A stretch of 35,568 nucleotides of DNA from a virus: positions 1-35,568 of the IMG/VR virus record IMGVR_UViG_3300042516_000180, one strand, 5' to 3'. A model generated the notes under the pieces. It was not told the DNA's origin and searched no databases. It saw only the letters and a program-made list of their open reading frames with translations. Shown here piece by piece: positions 9,280 to 17,022 of this stretch. Position 1 is the stretch's first letter. The number at the start of each line of letters is the position of its first letter. Position numbers and translations under genes: made by a program.

Positions 9280-10376
9280 GCCAGTTACAAGTAAACCGAA
9301 TAAACGATGCAAGCGGTGGAGTTCTAGCACCCATTAGTTCAGTCATGCGAAATCGCATCATAAACGGTGCGATGGTTATTGACCAAAGAAACGCTGGTGC
9401 TAGTGTTACTAATACTGCTGGTGTACAACAATATCCAGTAGATAGATGGTTTACTTTTGGTACTCAAGCGTCTAAATTTACTGCACAACAAAATGCTGGT
9501 TCAGTAACTCCACCAGCGGGGTTTACAAATTATTTAGGCATTACTTCTTTGTCAGCTTATTCTTCAGGAGCAGGAGAAGTTTTTGGAATAGCACAGTATA
9601 TTGAAGGTTTTAATTTTTCTGACTTAGATTGGGGGACAGCCAATGCTAAAACTGTAACTTTATCTTTTTGGGTACGCAGTTCATTAACTGGAACTTTTGG
9701 CGGCTCTTTAATGAATGGCGCACAAAATAGAAGTTATCCATTTACATACACAATTTCTGCCGCAAACACTTGGGAACAAAAGTCAGTAACGATTGCTGGC
9801 GATACAACTGGTACTTGGTTAAAAACAAATGGTGCTGGACTTCAAGTTTGGATAAATATTGGAAGCGGCTCATCAGTAAGCGGTACTGCTGGCGCTTGGG
9901 CGGCAGGTACATTTGTATCAGCCACAGGTGCAACATCCGTAGTCGGCACAAACGGTGCTACCTTCTACATTACTGGAGTTCAGCTAGAGGTAGGCACACA
10001 AGCTACTTCATTTGAATACAGACAGTACACTACAGAATTGCAACTTTGCCAACGGTATTACGCAAAAACATTTCCTCAAACAGTAGCACCTGCTAATGGA
10101 TTAGGAGAAACATATTATTTTGGTTACACACCTAATTCAGCAAATCCAATAACTATTTGGAAATTTCCAGTAACAATGAGGGGTTCACCTACTGTTACTT
10201 TATTTAATGACAGAAGTGGTGGCACAGCAGGGCAATGGCAAAATGGTAGTACCAGTAGTGCAAATGGAAGGGCGTTAGGTACATCATCAGAATTTGTAAT
10301 GCTAGACAATTCAGCAGTAGCCATTTCTTCAGGGAATTGGTGGTTAGGCGGTGCAACAGCATCAATTGAACTATAA
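9276..10376 (+). CDS. Tail fibre / receptor-binding protein
   Basis: 366 residues. The N-terminal RNRIINGAMVIDQRNAGASV (residues 25-44) followed by YPVDRWF is a widespread phage fibre signature that introduces a jelly-roll, carbohydrate-binding-module-like domain (to about residue 245). Its end is marked by TGVQLEVGTQATSFEYRQYT and ELQLCQRYY. The last 110 residues are a variable beta-rich tip. It likely binds a host surface glycan. It is linked to the 9013 gene by ATGA and separated from the small 10386 gene by 9 nt. Confidence 0.7.
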   Translation: MSQLQVNRINDASGGVLAPISSVMRNRIINGAMVIDQRNAGASVTNTAGVQQYPVDRWFTFGTQASKFTAQQNAGSVTPPAGFTNYLGITSLSAYSSGAGEVFGIAQYIEGFNFSDLDWGTANAKTVTLSFWVRSSLTGTFGGSLMNGAQNRSYPFTYTISAANTWEQKSVTIAGDTTGTWLKTNGAGLQVWINIGSGSSVSGTAGAWAAGTFVSATGATSVVGTNGATFYITGVQLEVGTQATSFEYRQYTTELQLCQRYYAKTFPQTVAPANGLGETYYFGYTPNSANPITIWKFPVTMRGSPTVTLFNDRSGGTAGQWQNGSTSSANGRALGTSSEFVMLDNSAVAISSGNWWLGGATASIEL

Positions 10377-10385
10377 GGCGTAATT

Positions 10386-10532
10386 ATGTATAAATTAATT
10401 AAAGACATAAAATCAGTTCAGCGTTTATCTGATGGTGCATTTATCCCATTCGACCCAGCCAACACGGATTTTGTTGAGTATCAGAAGTGGCTGGCTGACG
10501 GCAACACACCATTACCAGCGGAGAATACATAA
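10386..10532 (+). CDS. Short tail-associated protein (48 aa)
   Basis: 48 residues, reading MYKLIKDIKSVQRLSDGAFI at the N-terminus. The central motif IPFDPANTDFVEYQKWLADG and an end in NTPLPAENT are characteristic of small phage proteins encoded beside tail fibre genes. Its TAA overlaps the ATG of the following fibre module by 1 nt, and only 9 nt separate it from the preceding fibre. It may assist fibre folding; function is not established. Confidence 0.65.
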   Translation: MYKLIKDIKSVQRLSDGAFIPFDPANTDFVEYQKWLADGNTPLPAENT

Positions 10533-11059
10533 TGCCTACTATTATTTCAGGTGATGGAACAATCACAGGACTAACCGCTACTGGTATTAGTGCGGTACAG
10601 AATGTAGGCAGAACTAATCTACCTGCTGGTTCTGTTTTACAGGTGGTTAGCACAACAAAAACTGATGCATTTACTACAGCAAGTACAAGTTATGTTGATG
10701 TAACTGATTTTTCAGCAAGTATTACTCCAACAAGTTCAACAAGCAAAATATTAATAATTGTAAATTCGTATATTGGTATTAATAATATTAACGCAAAAAT
10801 AAATTTAGTAAGGGGTTCAACAAACATTGCTCAACCAGCAAGCGGGGCAAATCCATCTAGTGCAATTTTTAGGTCTGGAATACAAATTGCTGGTTCTTTT
10901 AATCTTTCTTTTTTAGATAGTCCCGCAACAACTTCTGCGACAACTTATAAGATACAAATAAAATCAAGCGGTGGAAACACAACTTGCATTAATAGAGCAG
11001 ATGACGATGCAAATAATTCGGGTGTTTCTACAATAACCTTATTGGAGATTGCGGCATGA
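10532..11059 (+). CDS. Tail fibre module, copy B
   Basis: 175 residues. It starts PTIISGDGTITGLTATGISA, a compact fibre N-terminus, and from PAGSVLQVVS to the end is homologous to 8411-9016 (SITPTSS, NLVRGSTNIAQ, FLDSPATTSATTYKIQ, STITLLEIAA). Identity is moderate, so this is an old duplication or an imported allele. It is followed by a paralogue of the small protein that follows copy A, so a two-gene unit is duplicated. Confidence 0.65.
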   Translation: MPTIISGDGTITGLTATGISAVQNVGRTNLPAGSVLQVVSTTKTDAFTTASTSYVDVTDFSASITPTSSTSKILIIVNSYIGINNINAKINLVRGSTNIAQPASGANPSSAIFRSGIQIAGSFNLSFLDSPATTSATTYKIQIKSSGGNTTCINRADDDANNSGVSTITLLEIAA

Positions 11060-11274
11060 TTAATGCTCTTTACAAACTCTATCCACAAATAGTTACCACT
11101 AATGGCGATATTGCTTATGATGCAAACGGCAATGAAGTAGCTTATGACTTACAAGCCGTAACTGCACAGGCTGAAGCTGATGCACAAGCCGCTATTGATA
11201 CAAAGGCTTCTGCACTAGCTAAACTAGCCGCATTAGGTCTTACCCAAGACGAAGTAAAAGCATTGGTAGGATGA
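11056..11274 (+). CDS. Small fibre-associated protein, copy B
   Basis: 72 residues. The first 35 residues (ALYKLYPQIVTTNGDIAYDA, NGNEVAYDL) match the 9013 product and resemble small phage tail proteins. The rest is an Ala-rich amphipathic helix ending with a DEVKAL turn. ATGA overlaps join it to the fibre upstream and the membrane protein downstream. Confidence 0.5.
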   Translation: MINALYKLYPQIVTTNGDIAYDANGNEVAYDLQAVTAQAEADAQAAIDTKASALAKLAALGLTQDEVKALVG

Positions 11275-11504
11275 TGGATAACGGCATTGACTTAATCCGC
11301 TACGGTGCTTTATGGCAAAAGGTGGAAAACTATGAAGCCAAATTTCAGGAAATGTCAGACAAAATTGACAAACTGGAAGCCAGCATTGAATCGCTTGTTG
11401 CAATGGCTAACCGCAGTCGTGGTGCTTTGTGGCTTGGGCTGGGCATTGTATCTTCAGCTAGTACCGTTATGGGTTTTGTCGCACATTGGTTTTCCAGTAA
11501 GTAA
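11271..11504 (+). CDS. Small coiled-coil membrane protein, possible lysis protein
   Basis: 77 residues. A predicted coiled coil (residues 14-45, KVENYEAKFQEMSDKIDKLE) precedes one hydrophobic segment (about 52-71, ALWLGLGIVSSASTVMGFVA) and a short basic tail. It opens the lysis cassette that runs to the M15 peptidase at 12622. It could be a holin, antiholin or spanin component; topology alone cannot decide. Four-nucleotide overlap with the upstream gene. Confidence 0.5.
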   Translation: MMDNGIDLIRYGALWQKVENYEAKFQEMSDKIDKLEASIESLVAMANRSRGALWLGLGIVSSASTVMGFVAHWFSSK

Positions 11505-11509
11505 ATGAA

Positions 11510-11965
11510 GTGTCTGACTTACTTGGTTTGTCTGAAGGGGCAAAAGGGCTAAGTAGCGGTTTAGATTCTGCCCGTGAAGCTGGTAAGTCTGTTACTAAAC
11601 AGATTGAAAGCATACAAAAAGATGCAACAGATGTAGCCCAGCAAAGAGCGCAAGAACGCATACGGGCAAAACGGGAAGCAGAATTTAAAAAAGAACGGGC
11701 GTTAGTCAAGGCTTTAGAAGAATGGAAACGCAAGAAGCAAATATCAGACGAAGAAGCCGATTTAAAGATTAAGTTTGTAAAACAGTACGGTGCAAAAGAG
11801 TGGGATGCGTTACTTAGGATCAAGCTAGACATTGAGAACATGGAACGCAAGAATAACGAGGAATTTCAGCACGATTTGAAGGCAGTAAGGCGGGTGCAGT
11901 TTTGGTGTTTTATGGCGGCACTAATAGTAACCTTGTGGCTAAAGTTTATTTTGGGGGCGTTTTAA
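11510..11965 (+). CDS. Coiled-coil protein with C-terminal membrane anchor
   Basis: 151 residues from a GTG start. The N-terminal 40 residues resemble small phage structural or lysis proteins (LLGLSEGAKGLSSGLDSARE). A long, highly charged helix (residues 40-125) follows, and a single hydrophobic segment closes the protein (about 129-149, WCFMAALIVTLWLKFIL). Its TAA overlaps the next ATG. It sits between two other small membrane proteins and ahead of the holin. A lysis-related role is inferred from position only. Confidence 0.5.
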   Translation: MSDLLGLSEGAKGLSSGLDSAREAGKSVTKQIESIQKDATDVAQQRAQERIRAKREAEFKKERALVKALEEWKRKKQISDEEADLKIKFVKQYGAKEWDALLRIKLDIENMERKNNEEFQHDLKAVRRVQFWCFMAALIVTLWLKFILGAF

Positions 11966-12225
11966 TGAATATGCAAGACTTACTAAAGGCGGTTATTCCG
12001 ATCTTGGTAGCCTGTATAGCTTGGCTACTCGGTCAGGTTTCTTCATTCCAAGAACGCCTTACCAAGATTGAGGGCAAGATGCCAGCCCTAATTACTACCG
12101 AGGGCGTACCCACAGACAGTCCATTATCTGCTGAAAAACGCCACGCATTACGGGCTGAACTGCATAAAGAAATTCAAGATCTTCATGTACGGGTCAAACT
12201 TATCGAGGAAAGGAATAAAAAATAA
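11965..12225 (+). CDS. Inner-membrane protein with periplasmic-type coiled coil (spanin-like)
   Basis: 86 residues from the ATG at 11965 (TAATG overlap with the previous stop). The frame is open upstream to an ATG at 11902, but the coupled start is better. The N-terminal TM segment (residues 7-25, KAVIPILVACIAWLLGQVSS) is followed by Glu/Lys/Leu-rich helices to the end (about 55-86). This layout matches inner-membrane spanin (Rz-type) or small holin-associated proteins. No partner Rz1 gene is evident inside or next to it. Confidence 0.5.
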   Translation: MNMQDLLKAVIPILVACIAWLLGQVSSFQERLTKIEGKMPALITTEGVPTDSPLSAEKRHALRAELHKEIQDLHVRVKLIEERNKK

Positions 12226-12632
12226 TGTTTCCACTTACCGCTTTGTTTGATGTTGGCATGAAAGTATTGGATAAGTTTATTCCTGATCCTGAGGCTAAAG
12301 CTAAAGCCCAAGCTGATCTATTAAAGATGCAACAAGAGGGTCGGTTAGCGGAACTTAACGCTGACATGAACGAACAGAACAATATATCTGACCGCTGGAA
12401 AGCTGACCTTAGTAGCGATTCGTGGCTATCTAAAAACATACGCCCTATGTCTTTGGTGGCTATTTTTGTTGGTTACTTTCTTTTTGCCATGATGTCGGCT
12501 TTTGGCTACGATGCCAAAGAGTCATATGTAAACCTGCTTGGCGAGTGGGGTATGCTAATAATGAGTGCTTATTTTGGCGGGCGCACTCTTGAAAAGATCA
12601 TGGATATGAAAGCCAAAAAAAATGCAACTTAG
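12225..12632 (+). CDS. Holin, 3-TM gene-transfer-agent type
   Basis: 135 residues. The pattern of an N-terminal FIPDPEAKAKAQAD segment, a Glu/Asn-rich helix (LAELNADMNEQNNISDRWKAD), then SDSWLSKNIRPMS leading into hydrophobic helices at about residues 78-95 and 105-118 is that of the 'holin of 3 TMs, for gene-transfer release' family. It would permeabilise the inner membrane and release the peptidase encoded next. The two genes overlap by 11 nt. Confidence 0.75.
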   Translation: MFPLTALFDVGMKVLDKFIPDPEAKAKAQADLLKMQQEGRLAELNADMNEQNNISDRWKADLSSDSWLSKNIRPMSLVAIFVGYFLFAMMSAFGYDAKESYVNLLGEWGMLIMSAYFGGRTLEKIMDMKAKKNAT

Positions 12633-13056
12633 TGAAAATTTTAGTTTAGAAGAACTAACCCACTCAGAAACCGCATCCCGTAATAACTGGGATAACACCC
12701 CTAACGCTACTGAACTAGCTAACCTTGTGCGCCTAGCCGCATTCCTAGAGGAAGTTAAAAAGGTTTTAGGCGGCAAGCCCGTCATGATTAACTCTGCATT
12801 CCGTTGCAAACTGGTAAATGATGCGGTAGGATCAAAGGACAGCAGTCAGCATCGGATTGGATGTGCGGCAGACATTCGAGTACCCAGCATGACCCCCGAT
12901 GAAGTCGTAAAGGCTGTTATTGCATCGGGGATTGAATATGACCAAATTATTCGAGAATTTGACCGCTGGACACATATTAGTATTCCTAATACTGCTGGCG
13001 ATAATCCTCGCAGACAAGCTTTGATTATCGATAAACAGGGTACACGCCCGTTTTAA
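12622..13056 (+). CDS. Endolysin, M15-family D-Ala-D-Ala peptidase
   Basis: 144 residues. The M15 zinc peptidase pattern is present: NSAFRCKLVNDAVG (57-70), then SSQHRIGCAADI with H77 and D84, and RWTHIS with H118. These supply the two His and one Asp zinc ligands. N-terminal LSENFSLEELTHSETA is the usual start of the phage Peptidase_M15_3 group. There is no signal peptide, so export depends on the holin just upstream. The stop codon is interleaved with that of the convergent gene 13053. Confidence 0.85.
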   Translation: MQLSENFSLEELTHSETASRNNWDNTPNATELANLVRLAAFLEEVKKVLGGKPVMINSAFRCKLVNDAVGSKDSSQHRIGCAADIRVPSMTPDEVVKAVIASGIEYDQIIREFDRWTHISIPNTAGDNPRRQALIIDKQGTRPF

Positions 13057-13484
13057 AAAATATCGGTTAGGTTTACGACTTTCCACAGGTGCTTGGGTAC
13101 ATCGTAAAAATACTCATCCTTGGCTACTGCCCTGTTTGGCACTTCAATTAACGGGCATTCTTTGATCTTATTAGCCCTGATCCAGTAAGCGTGGGTCAGC
13201 GGGCGGTTTACTACATACATTGTGGTTCTAGGGTGGCTAAATAGCTTTTCTTTGCGCTGGGCGATGTGGATTGTGTCAAACGGGCAATATTCCCAATCTC
13301 TGACCTCTACCTCGGCATACCCTAAATGCTCACCCCTGCGGCTTAATACAAGGTCTACAGCGTATATATCGGGGTTCGGTAAGGCATCAACATGGTGAAC
13401 CGTTTTAAGCCATTCAGCGACCGCATTACGAGCGGGTGGATCGCAAGCATCATGCAGTCGCTGGTCAAACTTCTTATATTGCAT
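13053..13484 (-). CDS. Possible PD-(D/E)XK-like nuclease fold protein
   Basis: 143 residues. The segment YAVDLVLSRRGEHLGYAEVE (about residues 41-60) places an Asp before a GYAEVEV strand, which resembles the D...ExE/ExK core of PD-(D/E)XK nucleases. A basic, Arg/Lys-containing helix (IAQRKEKLF) follows. The canonical Lys after the second acidic residue is not clear, so activity is doubtful. It is the last gene of a leftward unit and overlaps the 13474 gene by 11 nt. Confidence 0.35.
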   Translation of the reverse strand: MQYKKFDQRLHDACDPPARNAVAEWLKTVHHVDALPNPDIYAVDLVLSRRGEHLGYAEVEVRDWEYCPFDTIHIAQRKEKLFSHPRTTMYVVNRPLTHAYWIRANKIKECPLIEVPNRAVAKDEYFYDVPKHLWKVVNLTDIF

Positions 13485-13716
13485 AGCCGTGCATTAGGTA
13501 ATTAGCACCAAAAAACAACACGCAAAACAGTATTGCCGCCAAACCACCCAGCAAGAACTGCTTGATAGACTCCCTGCGCTCCTTGCGCTTTTCTGATGCT
13601 CTGAGGCGGTTATACGCTTCAACATCACCCCAGCCCTTATCAATCATGCGCTGGCGTTGCTCAAACTTGCGCTGGGCTTCATAAAAACGCTCTGAATCTC
13701 TTTCACTTTGTAGCAT
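13474..13716 (-). CDS. Small single-TM protein
   Basis: 80 residues. A charged helical N-terminus (residues 1-50, rich in Arg, Glu, Lys) precedes one hydrophobic segment (about 53-73, FLLGGLAAILFCVLFFGANY). Predicted as an inner-membrane protein with its long tail in the cytoplasm. Unknown function; early leftward expression hints at host takeover or exclusion. Confidence 0.5.
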   Translation of the reverse strand: MLQSERDSERFYEAQRKFEQRQRMIDKGWGDVEAYNRLRASEKRKERRESIKQFLLGGLAAILFCVLFFGANYLMHGYAI

Positions 13717-13725
13717 GATGACTCC

Positions 13726-13977
13726 TTATTGAAAAATACGGTAACGGGGATTGCAGGTAACTTCTACAGGTACATCGGTGGTAACGCCATTAATCCTGCG
13801 CTTAGCGGTAATTACTACGGGGCGTGTGCCAGCATCCTCACACTCATTAATTCCTAGGATAACCTGCGCCCTAGTCATGTGATACGCCTGTTTGTCGGTT
13901 TCTAGGGTGACATTGGGCGGGGTGTAAGAACTGCACCCAATCATGGCTAATGGGGCTAGTAAGAGTAAATACTTCAT
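13726..13977 (-). CDS. Small predicted lipoprotein
   Basis: 83 residues from the ATG whose first base is 13977. An in-frame start at 14064 would add 29 residues running over the stop of the upstream gene, so it is less likely. KYLLLLAPLAMIGC is a signal peptide with lipobox (cleavage before Cys15), giving a lipid-anchored periplasmic or outer-membrane protein. The mature part is short, with Cys at two places (GINECEDAG and EVTCNPRY) that could form a disulphide. AGAAAGG upstream is the ribosome-binding site. A role in superinfection exclusion is possible but unproven. Confidence 0.6.
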   Translation of the reverse strand: MKYLLLLAPLAMIGCSSYTPPNVTLETDKQAYHMTRAQVILGINECEDAGTRPVVITAKRRINGVTTDVPVEVTCNPRYRIFQ

Positions 13978-13989
13978 AAAAACCTTTCT

Positions 13990-14003
13990 GCCCCCGTAGG
14001 GGC
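13990..14003 (-). terminator. GCCCC-UACG-GGGGC hairpin between two leftward genes
   Basis: On the minus strand GCCCC-TACG-GGGGC forms a 5-bp GC stem capped by a UNCG-class tetraloop, 6 nt downstream of the 14009 stop and upstream of the lipoprotein start. No strong T run follows, so it may be a weak terminator or an mRNA-stability element. The same hairpin recurs at 17922-17937. Confidence 0.6.
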
Positions 14004-14008
14004 GTTGA

Positions 14009-14287
14009 TTAACGGGCTGTAACTTTAAGGGTAATAACTGCGGTGGTCTTGGTGTGTTTTTCAATTAACTCAGCAGGTACATTCGCTTCTGCGTACACAG
14101 CTTTGTTATCTACGGTCTTGCGCTGGGAGAGGGTTACACAGGCTTTGTAAAAGTTACCCTCGATGTGACCCTCATCCTGCTTGAGTTCGGTCTTGAGTGC
14201 TTCTGCTTGGGCTTCTAGATCAGCGATCTGTGCCAAGAGCATACCTAATTGGTCAACTTTAGTTACTTTGATGTCTACAACTTGCAT
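14009..14287 (-). CDS. Small coiled-coil early protein
   Basis: 92 residues. N-terminal VVDIKVTKVDQLGMLLAQIA leads into a helix rich in Ala/Glu/Lys (ADLEAQAEALKTEL) and a beta-type second half (ACVTLSQRKTVDNKAVYAEA). It is the first gene of the leftward unit driven by the promoter at 14330-14359. It has an AAAGGAG ribosome-binding site and the leader hairpin also found before 17754. Function unknown. Confidence 0.5.
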   Translation of the reverse strand: MQVVDIKVTKVDQLGMLLAQIADLEAQAEALKTELKQDEGHIEGNFYKACVTLSQRKTVDNKAVYAEANVPAELIEKHTKTTAVITLKVTAR

Positions 14288-14306
14288 TTGATTCTCCTTT
14301 TCTATC

Positions 14307-14325
14307 TCACTCCCCGATGGAGTAA
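14307..14325 (-). promoter_or_regulatory. 5' leader hairpin
   Basis: Minus-strand TTACTCC-ATCGG-GGAGTGA forms a 7-bp stem that lies at about the predicted transcript start, directly before AGATAGAAAAGGAG. A hairpin with different bases but the same placement occurs at 17715-17732. It may protect the mRNA 5' end or gate the ribosome-binding site. Confidence 0.5.
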
Positions 14326-14329
14326 TGAC

Positions 14330-14359
14330 AGTATAAGTTAAGTAATCTTAACAATGCAA
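14330..14359 (-). promoter_or_regulatory. Leftward promoter with operator in the spacer
   Basis: On the minus strand, TTGCAT (-35) and TATACT (-10) are 18 nt apart. The spacer holds GTTAAGATTACTTAAC, a perfect 6+6 palindrome (plus-strand 14337-14352). The same operator type is found at 16989, 17023, 17690 and 23811. A repressor bound here would cover the RNA-polymerase site. It drives the 14287-13053 unit. Confidence 0.65.
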
Positions 14360-14475
14360 GGATTATTTATTAGGACAAACCCTAGGTTTTGCAAAAAAAC
14401 ATCAGGGCAGTATTTGGCAGTTACTACGAATAGGGCAGAAAGCCGCAAAATTCCCTAATTACTGCATCCTACTGT

Positions 14476-14560
14476 GGCGGCTTAACGCCCTTAAATAAGT
14501 GGGGTACTCACATTCCCGTATGTGAAGCGTGTCTGCTTTCCCCCGTTCCCGTGAAGGAAC
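14476..14560 (-). other. Three consecutive hairpins in the gap after the RecB-like gene
   Basis: The 278-bp gap 14288-14565 contains, apart from the promoter, three simple stems: 14545-14560 (GTTCC/GGAAC), 14508-14525 (TCACAT/ATGTGA, perfect) and 14476-14489 (GGCG/CGCC). All lie downstream of the leftward 14566 gene. None has a convincing U run on the minus strand. They could be a structured 3' end or a weak terminator. Nothing coding is evident. Confidence 0.35.
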
Positions 14561-14565
14561 TTTAA

Positions 14566-15309
14566 TTATAAGCCGTTCTTGATTTGGTAAACACGCAGTA
14601 AATGCTCAAAGCACTCCCAGCCCTTTTGAAGCCGATCCTGCTCAATTTCAATCAATTTGACTTGGTTAGTCGTACCGTTGACAAACACGATAGCGCACCG
14701 TGCGCTGGGTACTCCTAGACCCTCACGGTAGGCGGCTAACTGCATCTCATGCTCAAAATACACATCCACCTTATCTAAGTCGGTATCTTTGGTCTTAAAG
14801 TCCACTACAAAGCCCGCTGTGGACATTAGATCGCATTTACCGCCATACCCTAGCGGATGCCCAAACGACTTCTCAGAAAGCCATAGCTGGCTTCCAAAGG
14901 CGTTGTCAAGGGTTTCCACAATGGTATTGATGTACGGTGGCTTTTCAGGCATATACACACCCTCAAACCAGCTTTGGATAATGGCGTGGATTGCAGTACC
15001 CCGCTCTGCCGCTTCCCTGCCCGTAGCTTTACTATCCTGCATCACCCTAGCCAACCAGTCTGATTCGGGTTCATCAGGAAGTCTAGGCAGGGTCAGGGCG
15101 GCTAAGAGGACTTGTTGTTGCTTCCATGTATCAAGCCCTGCTTTCGATAGCATTCCGTTAATTGTTGTAACACTTGGCAAAAGTCCGAGTTTCCGTGCGT
15201 CACGGAGCGTTGTTGCCCGTTCCCCAGTCTTGCCGATGGTAGTGTAGGCTGGAGTGCCGTCTTTCGTATACCAATGACCTGATTCACTTAGTTTCTCCTT
15301 GACAATCAT
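14566..15309 (-). CDS. RecB-type PD-(D/E)XK exonuclease
   Basis: 247 residues. Nuclease motifs are in order: GTAIH (H108), a Glu near residue 146, GYGGKCDL (D160), VVDFKTK (D170, K172) and EHEMQLAAY (Q190, Y194). This is the RecB/Cas4/lambda-exo-like pattern of metal-dependent DNA exonucleases, and the family is common in phage recombination or replication modules. It follows an SSB-like gene (8 nt gap), forming a plausible end-processing and annealing set. A proteobacterial-type ribosome-binding site is present upstream. Confidence 0.75.
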   Translation of the reverse strand: MIVKEKLSESGHWYTKDGTPAYTTIGKTGERATTLRDARKLGLLPSVTTINGMLSKAGLDTWKQQQVLLAALTLPRLPDEPESDWLARVMQDSKATGREAAERGTAIHAIIQSWFEGVYMPEKPPYINTIVETLDNAFGSQLWLSEKSFGHPLGYGGKCDLMSTAGFVVDFKTKDTDLDKVDVYFEHEMQLAAYREGLGVPSARCAIVFVNGTTNQVKLIEIEQDRLQKGWECFEHLLRVYQIKNGL

Positions 15310-15317
15310 GTTAATCC

Positions 15318-15935
15318 TTAAAATGGGGGTGGGCCAAAATTATCATCATCGGCTAGTTTAGGCGCATTTTTTTCACGCTCCTGCTGACCACGCCACTCGC
15401 TAGACTCCGCTATCTTTTCTTTGTAATACTTGGGTAGCGCATCGTACTCTTCCTGCTTGTAGCTTTGTAGCCAAAAGATTTTAGTGGGGTTTATGCCATC
15501 AGGCTGGGCGTTACGCAATGCGCTAGGCACAGGGCTAATGCCGCTGATGTTGGCGTACTTGCCATCCTCGGAGTGCGTGATATTGACCATGCAAAACTTA
15601 CCCAATAGGTTCTTGAGGTCAAAGTTCTTGCGGTCTTCAGGGGTCATTTTTTTATTTGACCACGCCTCTAGGTCTTGGCGTAACCGTGCTTGATCACCTA
15701 GGCTGACTGTATAACGCTTAGATACGATTAAAGGTTTACCATCGTCTGTCTGTAATGGCTGACCCGCATCGTCATCACCGTGCAGTTCCCAAGTCAATAC
15801 GACCTTGTGCATGATCTTGGTTTCTCCAGCCCATTCGGTGGCTTGATGACCTAGGTCAATGATGGAATAAAGGCGAGCCATATGCAGACCTGCTGGCGCA
15901 ATCTTAAAGTCTTTTTGGTTATCGGAAATAATCAT
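15318..15935 (-). CDS. ssDNA-binding-like protein with acidic C-terminal tail
   Basis: 205 residues. A beta-rich core (VVLTWELHG, ISKRYTVSLG-like strands, GKFCMVNITH) suggests an OB-type fold. A disordered tail ends in ADDDNFGPPPF, the acidic, phenylalanine-capped tip typical of SSB and gp2.5-like proteins, which recruits partners. It is encoded between a ParB/DGQHR-like protein and a RecB-type exonuclease; overlap with the upstream gene is 4 nt. Related phage proteins are often labelled DNA-binding or unknown. Confidence 0.55.
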   Translation of the reverse strand: MIISDNQKDFKIAPAGLHMARLYSIIDLGHQATEWAGETKIMHKVVLTWELHGDDDAGQPLQTDDGKPLIVSKRYTVSLGDQARLRQDLEAWSNKKMTPEDRKNFDLKNLLGKFCMVNITHSEDGKYANISGISPVPSALRNAQPDGINPTKIFWLQSYKQEEYDALPKYYKEKIAESSEWRGQQEREKNAPKLADDDNFGPPPF

Positions 15936-16726
15936 TTTTTCTCTTTCGTTAATAGGTTTCTAACAATGTTGCGGCAATACGCATTAGCGGCAGTTTCTTC
16001 TGAGTCACTAATCTGTAAGCGTGAAACATCCTTAAACTCAGGGTTAAATACTTTTAGACCCCGTGCTAGTAGGTTTGCCTTATTGTTTGCGGTAATCCTG
16101 CCATCGGTAACCTGACGGATAAAGTTTTGCGCTACATTCGGCAATTCGTTAAATTGCTGGTGGCATAGGTTTGCGTATAGTTCCTTGACATAGTTTTGGT
16201 TATACCCGTCAAGGATTAGGCAGACTGCCGCAGTACGCATAGGAGCAGACGAATAGACTTTAATCTGCTTGCCGCAATACTCGACTAGGCTGTCAGATAC
16301 CTCGCCCACCCCCGTGTTATATATCTCTAAGCACTCTTCTGCGCTGGTGACTGAATTGCCACCGTAGACCAATCTAGCCAAGATGCGGCATACCTCGGTA
16401 GTCCTAACATTGATGCCTGTCAGGTCTGACAATGTGCGCTTGATGCCGTTATCTAAGACCTTGTACGCATCGTTACTTACGCCAGTAGTGACCAGCAATT
16501 TCACGGGTGTATCGGCTTCTACAATAGCTTCTAGGCGGTGCTGACCGTCAATCAGTTTGCCTGACTCAGAGAATGCTACGCCCTGATGGGTCAGTATCCA
16601 GTCACCACGCTTGATTGCCTTGGCTAGACACGACACATACCAGCCCCTCTGTTGGCGGTTATCGGTGTTTTTGGATAGATACAACTTCGCCATTTCGGGC
16701 GTTACTAGCTGTACTTGTGGGTTCAT
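15932..16726 (-). CDS. ParB/DGQHR-domain protein
   Basis: 264 residues. GKLIDGQHRLEAIV (residues 57-69) is the diagnostic motif of ParB-like/DGQHR proteins, which use NTP or act on DNA in diverse mobile elements. It is preceded by a helix (LAKAIKRGDW) and an ILTHQGVAFS strand. The C-terminal two thirds are helical. It is in an operon with nuclease and SSB-like genes, so a replication or partition-like role is suggested. Start ATG overlaps the previous gene's stop by 4 nt. Confidence 0.65.
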   Translation of the reverse strand: MNPQVQLVTPEMAKLYLSKNTDNRQQRGWYVSCLAKAIKRGDWILTHQGVAFSESGKLIDGQHRLEAIVEADTPVKLLVTTGVSNDAYKVLDNGIKRTLSDLTGINVRTTEVCRILARLVYGGNSVTSAEECLEIYNTGVGEVSDSLVEYCGKQIKVYSSAPMRTAAVCLILDGYNQNYVKELYANLCHQQFNELPNVAQNFIRQVTDGRITANNKANLLARGLKVFNPEFKDVSRLQISDSEETAANAYCRNIVRNLLTKEKK

Positions 16727-16968
16727 TTTAGATTCCTTGCTAAAAGGTTATTGGTATCTACCAACATATTCCAAAGCATTTGACCCGAATTTGACATACG
16801 GTTAACTGGCGCAAAGCCACAACCATAGCGCAGTAAGTCGATTTGTTCCTTGGAAAGATCAGAGCCGCCCTCTAGTACATCAAAGATTTTTTCTAGCTGA
16901 CCCTGCAATTGAAGTAAGTCATTTGTTTGCGATTCTATTTCACTCATAAGAGTTTCTCCTGTTATCAC
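16723..16968 (-). CDS. Unknown early protein, first gene of leftward operon
   Basis: 81 residues, helical, acidic at the N-terminus (LQGQLEKIFDVLEGGSDLSK near residues 20-39). No recognised motif. It follows the promoter at 16987-17015 with AGGAG about 6 nt upstream of the ATG, so it is the first leftward early product. Confidence 0.5.
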   Translation of the reverse strand: MITGETLMSEIESQTNDLLQLQGQLEKIFDVLEGGSDLSKEQIDLLRYGCGFAPVNRMSNSGQMLWNMLVDTNNLLARNLK

Positions 16969-16986
16969 GGCACATACCGTACAACC

Positions 16987-17015
16987 ATATTAACCTAACT
17001 TAACACAATGTGCAA
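16987..17015 (-). promoter_or_regulatory. Leftward early promoter with operator
   Basis: Minus-strand -35 TTGCAC (17010-17015) and -10 TAATAT (16987-16992) are 17 nt apart. Operator GTTAAGTTAGGTTAAT (plus-strand 16989-17004) overlaps the -10 by 4 nt. The same register is seen at 23809-23837. It drives the 16968-14566 operon and lies back-to-back with the repressor gene. Confidence 0.7.
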
Positions 17016-17022
17016 GAAATAT

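Noticed and set aside
9742-10015. Frames on both strands inside the 9276 fibre
   Set aside because: Low-complexity shadow frames without starts or homology-like motifs.
7839-11059. Diversity-generating retroelement targeting the fibres
   Set aside because: No reverse transcriptase gene and no near-identical template/variable repeat pair are visible.
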